Positions 45,501-56,654 of a DNA stretch of 64,000 nt are shown here, in pieces (position 1 is the first letter of the stretch; each line of letters begins with the position of its first letter). Where the stretch lies: positions 43,931-107,930 of the forward strand of contig VCJN01002757.1 of assembly GCA_006384855.1 (NCBI GenBank), read 5' to 3'. Below the pieces are notes generated by a model. That model searched no databases, was not told where the DNA came from, and worked only from the letters and a program-made list of their open reading frames with translations. A program made the translations under genes and the position numbers. This DNA comes from Tetraselmis striata. Taxonomy: Eukaryota > Chlorophyta > Chlorodendrophyceae > Chlorodendrales > Chlorodendraceae.

Positions 45501-48500
45501 TGGACAATGAACGGCAATTGGTGGTTGCTCATGGGTGTGTGTGTGGAGGGGGGGGGGGGGGGGGGCAGGGGGGGGGGGGGGGGGGGGGTGTTACATGTTA
45601 GCCCTGCTTCCCTATAATTCAGGACTTCAATCTGACAGGAGGGGGATGGAGGCAGCACCGACCTGCTGCGCGCCACCTGCAGGCAGCGGGATGTCCGCGG
45701 GAGACATGCCTGCCAAGCTGGCCAGCAGCACAGCCAATGCGCTCGCGGGGTCCGCCTCTTGGGCAACCAGCAGGCTGAGGAGCAGGTTGGCGTTGGCGGT
45801 GAGTGCTGGACCAGCTGATGCATCAGCACAGGCATGAGTCAGAGCCTATCACCCTCCCAGCTTACTGCCTGGCATGCTGTACCACCAAGAAGGGAGGATG
45901 CACATGCCCCCCCCCCCCCCCCCCCCCGGCGCATCAAGCAGAGCAGTTGGCTCACCCTCGCTTATCTGAAGGCTTGTCTTCAGGACAGACAGCGTATCAA
46001 GGGGCCCGCCACTATCTTTGGCAGTCGCTGTGCCGCCAACCACCTGAGGGCAGCATCAAAAGCAGCTGGGTATGTAAGCACTCATGAGGGCACAGCTAGC
46101 GCGCTTCACTTCAGACGGAATGAGGGGGGGGGGGAGGGGGGGGGGGGGGGGGGAGGGGAGGGAGGGGCTTGGGCGCACCTGAGAGCCAAACTGGGCGATG
46201 AGAGAGGCCATGAGGGCCGAGGCTGCTGGCGCATCGCCTTGCTGCACCAGCGGCCTGAGCGCCGTGGCCACAGGTGCGCCCATTAAAGACAGCAGCTGAT
46301 CCGGCGGCACTGTGCCCTGTGCCCGGCAGCGTGGTTTTGGAGCTCGTCAGCATGCAGTGCAGCGCGAAAACAGACAGGTTGGGCAAGGTTGTCAGATCAC
46401 ATGGCGCACATCTCCCGATCCGTCCCCATCCCCATCGCAACCGCCGCCAGCACTTTGCGGCGCGCTGCCCGTGGAAACATGCCATGCTGAGGGAGTGAGT
46501 GCGTCAATGGGGAGCCTGTACCTGGGCTCTCTGCAGCAGATCCTCCAGGAGGGCCTCCGCCTGCCGGCAGAGCGCCGGGAGCTGCTGGGCACCGGGCTCT
46601 GCTCGCCAGGCGTGCCAGGAAGGGCGCCCGCAGTTGGGAGAGGGTTAATCAGTGTCAGCGCCAGGGCGGGAGATGGACATACGGCGGATGAAGTGGAAAG
46701 CGGGAGTTTTCACTCAGTCCGACAAGGGTCAAGAGGGTAAGAAACTCACCAACATCCCGAATTCTGGAGATCTCCACTGCAATCACTTTCCCCACCCCGC
46801 CAAGCAAGAATGCCGCCCGAGCAGCAGCAGCCGGTTGCCGGTTCAGCCCATCGAAGACCTGCTTACAAGCAGCTGCGTCAGAGGGCTCAAGGGGGTGCGT
46901 CGGCGCCTGTGAGGTGGGGGCAGCTCAGCGTTGGATGCCGTCCTGTTCGGCCGGAAGTGTCTGGGTGGTGAGCGGGCCCAGGGGCACTTGCCTGGACGAC
47001 AGCAGAGTGGGCGAGCTCGCTGCCCTGCAGCGCCGCCGGCGCCAGCGTGCCCTGGACAAGGGCCTCAATCACCGCATCGCCGTACGCCCCGCGCGCCGCC
47101 TCCTGCGGAAGCACCCGCCCCGCCTGCAGCACCGAGAACAGCAGCACCTCCACGACGGAGGTCATGGCGGCTGGCTGCGCTGAAGTGGAGCTGCCCACCT
47201 GTGCGCCTGTCCAGCTGCACCTGAGGATCTATAGGGGGAACCATCCCAGGGAAAAGGGAGGAGCGCGGAGGTCAGGGACCGCAACGCCATCATCGCTCCC
47301 TCATCTGGGTAGGGCGCGGTGGGGGGGGGGGGGGGGGGGGGGAGGGGCGGAGGCAGCGGGCGCATCCGCACCTCAATCAGCACTGCGGGCTCAGGGGAGA
47401 CGGCCTCAACAGGGAGCAGCGCCACCAGCGGCAGCAGCGCCTGGAATGTCCCTTCCCCCGTACCGCCAGCCTTCAAGAGGGAGTACAGCTTGGGGAGGAA
47501 TGCCTGGCGCGAGACACAGGGAGGGGGGGGGGGGGGGGGGGGGGGTTCAGGGCATGCCTTCACACTATCTCCTCGCGGGGTCCCTATTCTATTTGGTTCT
47601 ACTTTGCTCTAGTTATTTCTGACTTTCGTCCAAATAACCTTCGCCATCCCAGCCTTCACCGATCTCATGTTGTGAAATCCATTTTCGTTGGTACATACTT
47701 GTTTCTCTTGTCATGTTGCTTTTTGCTGAGTTCATATTGCTTCGGTAGTACGCTATATGATAGCATCATACTAGTTTATATTCAAGCCTCCACCCATGCC
47801 CAGCCCCGCCAGCGATGGAGGGAGGCAGTCCACCTTGCGCAGGCTGACGCTGCCCCATGCATCCGGGAAGGCTTTCAGGCATGACAGCAGCGCCTCCCAC
47901 ATGACAGCCGCGGCTGCCGGTTCGCGCTCCCCCACCGCGCCCAGCAAGGCGGGGGCCCAGCCGCCCAAGTTGGCGCCGAGCATCTGTGGGGACTCTTGGC
48001 ACAGGGCGGTCTGAAGCGCATACGCTGCACTGCGCACCTGTGTGTGTTGGGGGGGGGGGGGGGGGGGTGCTCACTCGCAGCAGAGCCAACATAACAGCCG
48101 CTGCCACAACACACGTGTGCACACAGAAGGAGCCCAAGGGGCAGGGAGGGGAGAGACGGGGCCTACCATGGCGCTCTTGTTGGCCAGGTGGGCCTTGAAG
48201 AAGCCGGGACGCGACACGATCGCCTCCGCCCCCGCAGCCACGCCCTCCGCCCCCTTGTTGCCGCCAGACCCGCCCGCACCACTACCCCGCCCCGCGACAC
48301 GCAGCAATTCCGCCAGGGCACGCAGGCATGATGCCACCACACGCTCGTGGCGGTCCGCCACCTCCTCCTCGCTGTCCTTCTTCGACTCGGCCATCGACTG
48401 CGGCGTTGCCTCCAGCTTCTCCTGCAGGAAGTCAGTGATCTGCACGCGGACCCCAGTGTAGCGAGGGAGGGAGGGGTGAGTTAAGGCTGTTCAGCTATTG

Positions 48501-49906
48501 CAAGCAGCAGCAGCAGCTGCCTCTCCCCCACCCCCCCCCCCCCCCCTCTCCCCGTAACACCCCGGTGCCCTCTGCAGGCGCAGGGAGTTGGCAGCCTCCA
48601 CCTGGGTTCCGCAGTACAGCACCGCGTCCGTGCCCTTCCGTCCCGGGAATGCCTCCTGGAACCCGGCGCGCCCTGCCCTCTGAACCTCCGTGTAGCTGTC
48701 GTGCTGGGCCATCCACCTGCAGAAGGCGGCACTGGCAGCTGAGCCGGCAAGCGAGCAGCTGCTAGCGGATGGGGGATACGGGAGTCCGGGGGCGGGGCGC
48801 ACCAGGGCGGCATCAGCGGGCGCACGTAGGGGCCCTGCTGCCGGCCCAGCTTGAGCGCCAGCTGCCCCTGCGTACGCACGCTCTCCAGCCGCACCATGCG
48901 GTGGTTGTCCATCGCCAGCCGCTTGAATGTGTACACCCTGCGCAGCAGCAGCGGGCGGCCCCTGCTCAGAATGCCGCCGGCTTGCAGTCCCCACATGCTC
49001 GCAGTGCCTCGGAGCGAGAGGGGCAGTACCATGAAGGCATGGCTGGCAGCAGGTCCTCCACAGCCTTGTCCTCCACTAGCTGCTGCAGCGCCTGCACCAG
49101 TGACCACAGGGAGAGTGGCTCAGAGGGGGTGGCGGCGCAGGGCACGAGCGCGAGGTGCTACCCACAATGCGGCATCCGCACAGCCAGGAGGCACCCGCGG
49201 GCGCACCTTCAGCGCCTTCAGTTTTGTTGTCGGGTCCCTCTTTGCCAGACGCTGCAGCTGCTGCGAGATCTGTGCACATTCCCCATGCTCAGTCATGGGA
49301 GTCAGCGCAGCAACGCAAGCGCAGCAGGCGCTGCGGTTCATGCAGGTGCAGCGCGGGCGAGCCACCTCGCCATCTACCTCCGCTGCAGGCTCCACGCCAT
49401 CTGCCCTGGAGGACGATTCCGAGGTTGCAGCATCCACCCGCTGAGCGCCAGAGTACCTGCAAATGAGCCAGGGTCAGGGTCGACAGGTCCCCCCCCCCCC
49501 CCCCCCCCCCCACCCCCCCCCCCCCCCCCCTTCCCTCCCCCGCCTGAACCCACCCCATCACCGCGCTATCTGATTGACTGTATTCCCGGGAGGGGAAGGA
49601 TGGTCTGCCAATCCTGTGTGCCCAGTGCCTTCGAACCGATGAGCATGTCCAAGCTGTTATCGCTGCCAGTGAAGACCAAGGAGGACCGCCAGCTCTGCCT
49701 CTAGTCCCGCACTCCCCTGCCTCCCGAGAACAACAGGCGTGCGACCAGCGGGCTCGTCGTCGGCTGTGGTGCGGCAGTGACGCAGTGCAGGCGAGGGCCG
49801 CGGCGCACCCGCCGAACGCGAAGGTGCCACCGGTCTTCCTGGCAGCCGCCCCGCCCAGCGCCGCCGCCGCCGCCGCGCTGCTCGCCTTCCGGTCGCCCTT
49901 CCCCAT
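33543..49906 (-). CDS. LTN1: Listerin, RING E3 ubiquitin ligase of ribosome quality control
   Basis: Listerin ubiquitylates stalled nascent chains on 60S subunits, working with NEMF/Rqc2 in the cytosol. Thirty-three exons give about 2050 aa (other listerins are ~1560-1900). The N-terminus [10 protein letters not shown]...FGGYSG, the segment [17 protein letters not shown], and [14 protein letters not shown] with [15 protein letters not shown] are diagnostic. The middle is a long series of HEAT-like helices with acidic, low-complexity insertions that explain the extra length. The C-terminus has [15 protein letters not shown], an RWD-type domain (about 1862-1995) and the [24 protein letters not shown]...HCQSPW (about 1997-2050), with CxxC, CxxC, H/C and CxxC ligands all present. 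Stop at 33543. The gene appears intact. Confidence 0.95.
34324..34370. repeat. (CA)n microsatellite near an LTN1 acceptor
   Basis: An ACACGC/CACACA run of about 45 bp in the same intron as the satellite, 70-115 bp upstream of the RWD exon. On the sense strand it is a GT run. Confidence 0.9.
34437..35256. repeat. Pentamer satellite (~820 bp) inside an LTN1 intron
   Basis: The array is built of homogeneous blocks of related 5-mers. On the plus strand they run ATGGC/ATGGA (34437-34518), AGAGT (34531-34590), GGAGT (34591-34655), GGAAT (34656-34885, with one AGAAT) and AGAAT (34886-35256, one break near 35109). Each block differs from the next by about one base. It lies in the 36047-34254 intron, between the exon ending PASI and the RWD exon. 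Long frames such as repeated FYSIL are artefacts of the 5-mer. Confidence 0.97.
35230..35375. repeat. Third copy of the 223-bp dispersed repeat, next to satellite
   Basis: Matches 2735-3190: AAAATAGAAAATGTGTTGAT, TTTTGAAAGAAAACTGACAG, then GGATTGATTCGGGAGAGCAC and ACATTGTTTGA. Its 5' end runs directly into the AGAAT block of the satellite. Confidence 0.8.
38067..38455. repeat. Dispersed ~300-bp repeat, copy 2 (LTN1 intron)
   Basis: Begins near CACGTGATTT, contains AGCTCGCGCGGGGATGTGCA and ends TCTAGCGTCAAATAAAATGC. It lies in the 38531-37883 intron and is related to 9107-9432. Confidence 0.75.
38864..39175. repeat. Dispersed ~300-bp repeat, copy 3 (LTN1 intron)
   Basis: Begins at CACGTGATAC, contains AGCTCGCGCGGAGATGGGCA and AGTAAGTAATGTTGCCATCA, and ends CTAGCGTCAAATAAAATGCC. 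It lies in the 39506-38755 intron. Confidence 0.75.
44625..44705. repeat. TA/GTAT microsatellite in an LTN1 intron
   Basis: ATATAAATATATA followed by (GTAT)n and a second TA run, between the exons starting 44601 and ending 44933. Confidence 0.9.
44933..49906 (-). other. LTN1: LTN1 exons 1-17
   Basis: Minus-strand exons: 49906-49809, 49456-49366, 49269-49207, 49091-49030, 48937-48803, 48716-48602, 48439-48167, 48037-47834, 47503-47372, 47228-46992, 46906-46750, 46598-46522, 46316-46179, 46043-45956, 45814-45663, 45462-45253, 45145-44933. Exon lengths agree with the translated residue counts. The exon ending 46992 uses a GC donor (CAG/GCAAGT). Confidence 0.85.
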
Positions 49907-50443
49907 GCCGCCTGCCGCCGTGCGTACACCGCTGGAGGGGTGCCGGGAGGGCGGCACTGTTATTATGTCGCAGCAGCTTCGCCAGTGGGCACCTGCAGCA
50001 GTGAGACAGGGGATGGATAGTGGCTCTGCGACTCGCCCCTGCGTTCGTGCTACTGTCTCAATTGCCGGTGCTGAATTGACTGTAGTGCAGGAGATAGTGC
50101 TACCGCTGCTTTTTTCCCGCCGCCCTGGGTACAGGGTAAAGGTACAGTACCGTGGGACTGGCACCAGCGTAATTCTTAAAAAACCGGGAGTACCCCTATA
50201 CGACTCAGGCGGCGTTTTTCGAATATATACGACAAATCGAGTAGCGACCGAAGGCATCGGTGTGGGCGCCTGACGAATCGTCGGCAGCGTTACCTCACGC
50301 ACTCCTGGGATCAGGAACATACAGTAGTTATAGTGGACGTTTCTTATTGCCTTTTCGGGTGGTTTCCTAATCGCCTTTCGGGGCTAGCTCATGTAACTAT
50401 AACGCTATACCTGTATACACAAGTAGACCCGTTGCAGGAGTGT
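49907..50443. other. LTN1 upst. intergenic region
   Basis: The first ~130 bp are GC-rich and probably hold the LTN1 promoter. From 50030 on the DNA becomes repeat-like, with GGTACAGTACC words and the 50330-50400 segment also found near 18575-18650. No gene is seen. Confidence 0.45.
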
Positions 50444-52541
50444 GAAATGACCTAAACGTGTTTATGGGGTTTCCTAACGGACTATAGCTGTCCTAGTGCG
50501 ACCCGTACGGTCTGTAGTGGTTTGAAGCCGTTACCATCGGGGTTTGGTACGGGCTACCCCATCGCCCGCGAGCCCTGCGCTCCCGGCCGGGGAGCTACTT
50601 AGGACAGCCACCAGCAGCTCGTCTGCCATCTTCCAGCTCGCTGCCTTCGGCAGCGGCTTCGCGTACTTGTGCGCGCGAGGGTCACTGAGGCTGAACAAGT
50701 CCGCACCGAGGTTCATCCACCCGGTAGTGAGTCGTCGTGCCGCGCACATGCGTTACAACATCAGGCAGCGACAGACAGCCCCTCGGTAGTGTGGTTTTCC
50801 CTACTCGTGCGCCCGAGGTCGTTTTTCGTTTTTGCCATGGCTTTGCAGCTGGGACGTTTTCGGATGGCGATGCGCACGGCAAGGAATTGGAGCTGGGGGG
50901 TCCCCGTTGGGGGGGTTTAAACCTCAACACCCGAAGTCGAGTCGCAATACAGGCCTTCGGGGCTCCCGCAGTGGAGCGCCCTCTCGCAGTAGTCAACTCT
51001 TGAGGTTTAGGTGAGGTGGACGCGCTCGGCACCATGGCCGCTGCTCGTCACGGTTGTCAACGAAGACAACTACGCCCACCGCAACAAATCGGCGCGGACG
51101 GAGGAGGACGTCCGTGTCGTCGGGGCGACCACTTGTTGTCCCGCAAGACACTACAACCCAGTCCCCGTGTCCTCGCAGCAGGGCGCCGTGGCATCAACGG
51201 TCGTTACATGCTGTGGTTTTCCGGAACTACTCGCGTAATTGGCCTGTTACATGGGTGGCGCCGCTCACGCGCCGGTGTTTTGAGAGGGCTCGTTGCCCTC
51301 GCCCCAATAAAGCTTCAGCAACGTTTGCTGTGGTCGCAGTGGGAGGCGTTTGTGCGGCCCGTGCCGATGCGTCTCCGACGTCTCCTACTCCAACGTCGTC
51401 GTCACAAGGACCACGACAACCTGCAGCTGCCCGCCGGGGGGCAGCTCTACCACCTGGCGTGCCTGGCGTCTCGTGGTGTACGTAACTACCCTTGGCCAAC
51501 TCTAGGTTTGGGACTTCGGCGGCCGTCGCTGGTGCAGCAGCAGCGGCCGCCTCGTCGTCACCCTCGCTCCGACATCATTGGCATCGTTACGGGCCGGCAT
51601 AGGCTACAAGGGCCTCTACGCCGGCCAACCCGCTTCCAACGTCACGGCAACGCATCTGTGACAACACGAGCTGCCCGCCGGGGGACAGCTCCGCCACCTA
51701 ACGCGACTTGTGCGTTTCGTGGCATCATCCTAAGCCTACGCTTTGTGGGTTGGTCAGCAGCCGTCGTTGGTGCAGCAACGGCGGTCGGCTCATCGCTCTC
51801 CGCGAAGAAAGACCCACGGCGACAGCTAACCGAGTCGGCGGGTCTTCTGCGACGTCGCCGACAACCGACCCCAACACACCTGAACCGGTACGGCACGAGC
51901 GACCACACAGGGTTCCACATTTCCGCGCCCTCAGCGTTGTGCGTTTCACCCGCCGCTCTTCGCGCAAGGGGGCGAAACAACCACCGCTGGTGATGACGGC
52001 AGCAGTACATCGCTGTCATCGCGAGTTGTTGCGTGTCCACCCCTCGTAACGTGCATCGCCAGTACAGGTACAGGGTACGAGTTATCATCGCGTCGGGTAC
52101 AGTGCACCAGTACTTCACCTGACTGTACTCGGCGCGCTCGCGTGCTCGTGCGCGCAGCTGTACTCGTCCTACTCGTGCCTGTGCCGCTGCTTTGCTGGGC
52201 GCTCGTCGCCAACTTGGGCTTTGCTACCCCTGCTGCTTCTACTGGCCTGCAGTTCCGGCTCGTGCCGCACGCCACCAAGGCGCGCAACCAATGCTATAGG
52301 GCGCCGTCGGGAGACGGCGCCTTAATTCCGCGACACGTCCGGCCTATGTCATGCCGGCGTCAACATCTCCCGCCCGCGTCTGATGCGCCTGCGCCTCGAT
52401 CGAGGTCCTCTTGGCGCGAGACCCCTCTACAACTCAAGACATCTTCCGCCTTCGTCTGGTCGGCACGCCTGCCGACTGCCCACGCTCGCAGTCGTAAACG
52501 AACCGCGTGTAAACTGGCAAAACCAGACTCGAATGCATGAT
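50444..52541 (+). mobile_element. Repeat element, ~2.1 kb, direct-oriented copy A
   Basis: Starts with a ~213-bp block (TTTATGGGGTTTCC, GTCCTAGTGCGACCCGTACG, GGGGAGCTACTTAGGACAGC) that recurs in direct orientation at 52542-52755, an offset of 2099 bp. Much of its length is present in inverted, diverged form at about 59670-61690. It holds frames up to 325 codons (51016-51993), rich in Arg and unrecognised. Its 3' end (from ~52390) resembles the 3' flank of the decayed transposase near 57000-57140, so it may be a deletion derivative of that element. Confidence 0.65.
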
Positions 52542-52910
52542 TGAAATGATCTAAACGTGTTTATGGGGTTTCCTAACGGACTATAGCTGTCCTAGTGCGA
52601 CCCGTACGGTCTGTAGTGGTTTGAAGCCGTTACCATCGGGGTTTGGTACGGGCTACCCCATCGCCCGCGAGCCCTGCGCTCCCGGCCGGGGAGCTACTTA
52701 GGACAGCCACCAGCAGCTCGTCTGCCATCTTCCAGCTCGCTGCCTTCGGCAGCGCCCTCCCGTTTTCCGCCTCCGCCCTGCGGGCTCCTCCTCCGACATT
52801 CCCTCCCCTTTCGCTGAACCTTCCTAGCCATAAAATGGCGCTTTTCCGTGTAAAACAGCCTCCGCACCCTTTTTGGCAAAACCAGACTCGAATGCATGAT
52901 TGAAATCCAG
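52542..52910 (+). repeat. Second terminal block, extended to ~370 bp
   Basis: The first ~213 bp repeat the start of copy A nearly exactly. The remainder, including CCTTCCTAGCCATAAAATGG and TTTTTGGCAAAACCAGAC, reappears inverted at 56655-56815. With the upstream flank, about 450 bp (52430-52910) pairs with 56655-57110 in opposite orientation. Confidence 0.85.
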
Positions 52911-53964
52911 AGATCCCGCAATACAGTAGTCGCTAAACTGTACAGCCCCGCGTCCGCCGACCCGTAGACCCGGGACCCGGCGTCCGTCGACGGACGGGCG
53001 GTGAGGCGGACGGGCGACGGTCGTCCGGCGACGGACGAACGACGGCATCCGGGTCCGGTCCACGCGGCGGGCTCGGCGCTTCGCGCCATGCCCACCCTGT
53101 AGACCTGACGAACAACGACGACCGGCCCGACCGGCGGCGGCCGGGCGGCCGGCGACCGGTACCCGTACCGATACATTTAGTAAGCAGCAGGTAAGCGCAA
53201 CGGCTATTTTGGCATGCATATAATTATCACGGAATCTATAACGGATAAATTGTTGATTTATCTGATAATATATGCGAATCCGTTCCGAAATACGGCGACA
53301 GAGAGACAGTAAGACTCAAAGACTCACCCCATATAAATTTAAAATATGGTAGGATTATATTTCTGGACTCTTGGGGTTTAGTCGCTGTGTGTGTGCCGAT
53401 TGAACTTTTTGGTTACAGGGAGAGCGTCCAGAGAATGCACGCAAAGTACTGGGGAAGGAAAAAGCCCCGTGTGTGTGCCGATTCGGCGTCCTGTGCGTCA
53501 AACCCGTTGCGACAGTACAGTCCCGTACCAGTACGGGCTTCCCGGGTTTTTAGGGTTTGATTTGTTACGCCTGGAAGATTTTATCCGTTGTCTTTGGTGC
53601 CCCCCCCCCCCCCCTTTTTTGGGCCCCCCCCTTTCGAAATACTTCCTTCCTCTGCAGTACTGCTAAAGTACTGCCATGAAACAAATAACAAGGAAACATC
53701 GTGTTTGTGCCTTGTAAGCATGCAGGAACAGCCACGGCAACTAAAAACATGTTATAGATGAACTTCTATAGGTATTGGGCACCCCCACCTTCAGGTGAAA
53801 AAAAGGGGGGACTGTGACAGTACTTTGTGCAGTACTGTAGACAAGGCTGGGGCAGCAAATAGGCCGTTAATGTAGCTGCAGGAGGATGCATAGAAGACCA
53901 CGGCATATAGATGAATACTATGGCACATAGATGAATGTAATAAATGACAATGTTGTTTACATTG
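52911..53964. other. Interior of the inverted-repeat region, no gene
   Basis: Contains GGAAGATTTTATCCGTTGTC with C/T homopolymers (53565-53640), which recurs inverted at about 55470-55540. The GC-rich part at 52960-53110 has short CGGACGG words. There is no intact coding sequence. Confidence 0.45.
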
Positions 53965-54851
53965 TCAACCCCAGACCCGCCCGACTGTATGAGACAGCAT
54001 AGACGGGGGTGTCCAGCAGCCGGTGGCTAAGCGAGCGCATGTCGGTTGGGAAATCGCGGATTCGCGGTTGATGGCCAGCACTTTCAGCGCCTCGACGGTC
54101 TCCACATGCGACGCCGTCTTGGCCGACCGTATCGGCTCCTCCATCAGTTTTGACTTAAGGTCATAGTCGCGCTGCTTGCCGAGCCGCTCCTCATACCGAA
54201 ATAGCGAGAGCTCCAGGGCTTTAGCAACGCGATGATGCTCGGCCAGTTGCCCTTCGGGACCCAATTACCGTTGCGGACATCGTGGTATTGAGGTGCTCCA
54301 ACGAGCTTCGGAACGTTCGGCCGGTCTGCCTTATGTCCGAGTTTCTTCTTCCCAAAGAACTGCGCGAAACGTTTGTCCGGCGGGGTTGGCCCTTTGCAGA
54401 GATGCTCTCATACCCCAGATACAACGCCAGTCTTGGAACGAGAGCTGAGAGGGAACAAGGCGCGATGGAGGGCGAAGACGAAGTCGAAGCCGACCGGTTT
54501 AGCCATGTCCGTCGACCAACCGACGCCCTCTAACTCTTGCCAGTCTATCAAGGAGTTGTATTGCTGGTTTTTGGCAGACAGCGGGGCGCCGCTAGGCACT
54601 TTGCGAGTAGGGAGGCGGTGATGACTCTCATGGCTCGGCGCGGCGCTAGCCATCATCATCGTCGGGAACGGGTTGTGCGGTGCTTGCCGAGACCTTAATC
54701 GTAACCGGGTAGCGGGGCGTTGGCAATCGACCTTAATCGTAACCGCTCTCGTCTCAAAGCAAGGAACGCCAAGGTGTCTGTGACTGCCTCTAGCAGGAAT
54801 GCTGTGCAGTCTCGCGAAAGCCCACGGTCGTGCCGGGTGCCGGCGAGGCAC
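53965..54851 (-). pseudogene. Degenerate open frame of unknown family
   Basis: Read on the minus strand, a protein-like sequence continues across one stop and one frame change. Its pieces are SAKNQQYNSLIDWQELEGVG with MAKPVGFDFVFALHRALFPL, then after a stop GPTPPDKRFAQFFGKKKLGH with GAPQYHDVRNGNWVPKGNWP, then in another frame RYEERLGKQRDYDLKSKLME with SHVETVEALKVLAINRESA. The composition is that of a real protein, unlike the neighbouring frames. I do not recognise it. Its position inside inverted repeats suggests mobile-element cargo or part of a transposase. Confidence 0.45.
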
Positions 54852-55149
54852 ACCATCTTGATATCGGTGTCAGCAAGCAGGGGGTGGTAGTCGGGGGCGT
54901 GGGCCTCGATTGCCTCATTCAGCTGGTCCGTAGAGTTCTTGTCGCCCCATCATCCACTCCAGAGCGCCTAGCTTTATCCATACGTTCCGCACCGCGGTCA
55001 TGCCGTCAACGGAAATGCTGACGCACGCCGCCAGTGACACCAGGAGGTACATAGTGGTGCTGCTTGGTGTGAGCGGCGGGTGCTGGTGGTGGTGGGATAG
55101 GGTGGAGGGATATCGGATATATGGAAGGCAATGAATGGGCAGATGAGAT

Positions 55150-55310
55150 GATGGTGCGGTGGCTGTCCTAAGTAGCTCCCCGGCCGCCCAGGCTCGCGGG
55201 CGATAAGGCAGCCCGAAAGGTACCGGTAAAACCCGTTTGAAACCCGAAACAGATTGTACGGGTCGCACTAGGACAGCTGACTAGTTCTTGAAACCCCATA
55301 AACAGAGCTA
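55150..55310 (-). repeat. Terminal-block copy, inverted orientation
   Basis: GGTGGCTGTCCTAAGTAGCT through GGGTCGCACTAGGACAGCTG and CCCCATAAAC matches the terminal block of copy A on the opposite strand. Confidence 0.85.
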
Positions 55311-55559
55311 AGAGGATGCATTGCGGCGGTTTGTCTCCCCATCCGCCGCTACTGTACTGTGCCGGTTTCGAGTCAGCTGCGCCGGCGCTGTCGCCTACGA
55401 CATCGGGGGCATCGACGAGTACTGTTCAAAGTACTATTAGACTATAAGTTTTTTTTTCGGAAAAGGAAGATTTCCCCCCCCCCCCTTTTTTTCCGAGCAA
55501 AATCGCCACCAAAGACAACGGATGAAATCTTCCAGGCCTTACTGCCCTTCTTGTAATTG

Positions 55560-56420
55560 AAACCAGTACGGGTTTCCCTGCGTAGTGCTTTTAGCGGTGG
55601 ATTTGTTACTAGCGTTTTTGCAATTCACACCAGTACGGGTATCCCCGCGGGGGGTTGTGGCCGGGCTGCACATCATGATACAATATTACGCACCCGAGTA
55701 TTTCCCACTGCCTGCCGATTGGCCCGGGCCGGATTCATGCCATTATTCCTGCCATGAGCGGTTCCTTGAACACTGCCCTGCATGTGGCGGAGGTGAATCT
55801 GAGACTATCGAACATATGCTCGTGTAGTGCCCGTGGTGGGGGGTATCACCGTCATAATTTGGGGTTGATTATGGAGTATAGGGATTTTCTGCCTGGCCAG
55901 GTTATATATTGCGTCAACGCCCGAGGACTTAAATGCCGTTATTTGGGGCGGGGTCCCTCTCCCCCTTCCTGGCGCCCTCGATTTTACTGGGAACGGGAAA
56001 ATTTTCCAGTTATGGCCTCCGGCCCTCCCTCACATTGCCTTTTGTGTTGCACATGCAATCCCTATTATATCGCACTCCCGAAATGCGTTGCTCAACGGGA
56101 TGGGACTCGCATTACTTGAATGGGCCGACACCCAAACGGGTAGGGCAAACCTATCGTGGTCAGTGCCGGGTAGTTTGATGGCAATGTTTTAGACGGTTAT
56201 CCAACAATGTTATAAATTCCGTCACTATCCGCCAATTAGAATGCTTCGGCAATTTGCTTCATGAATATAAAAAAGCGTCGCCTACCCAGGCTTTCCGTAA
56301 ACGGCCGTCGTAGAGGATATGCAAGGGTTTCACTGGTGCCAGTCTTGTCCGGGGGCAAAAAACGATATATAAATCGACCGGGCATCAATCCAAACATCTA
56401 GTCAATAGGCCGACGGAAGC
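55560..56420 (+). mobile_element. LINE remnant, copy 2 (opposite orientation to copy 1)
   Basis: The plus strand encodes RFLEHCPACGGGESETIE and HMLV before a stop, then GPTPKRVGQTYRGQCRVV, matching the pieces of copy 1 at 17700-18545. The shared flank with ACGGCCGTCGTAGAGGATAT lies near 56300. It is interrupted by stops and frame changes and is not functional. Confidence 0.6.
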
Positions 56421-56654
56421 CATGCACTGTTGTTCATGATGCGTTGCGGGCGGTAAGGATTATAGCCCAGCATGCTACGAGTACCTTCACTTACTAGTAC
56501 TTTTCTCACGTCAGTGCTTCAACATATGTGCACTAAAAGCATTACCAAAAGAAACGCTACGAGTACCTTTATGTCGCTTACGCAAGTCGGGAGTATTTAT
56601 TATTAGGTATTTAGTATTTTGTGGTCAAAAAACTAAATTTCTAACTTGCAACCG

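Noticed and set aside
51016-51993. 325-aa Arg-rich plus-strand frame
   Set aside because: Lies in a GC-rich repeated element; the inverted copy does not keep the frame intact and no domain is seen. Kept only as part of the element.
50444-52755. LTR pair of a TRIM element
   Set aside because: The 213-bp blocks are direct repeats, but other copies of the block are inverted and no flanking target duplication matches. Left as an unclassified repeat family.
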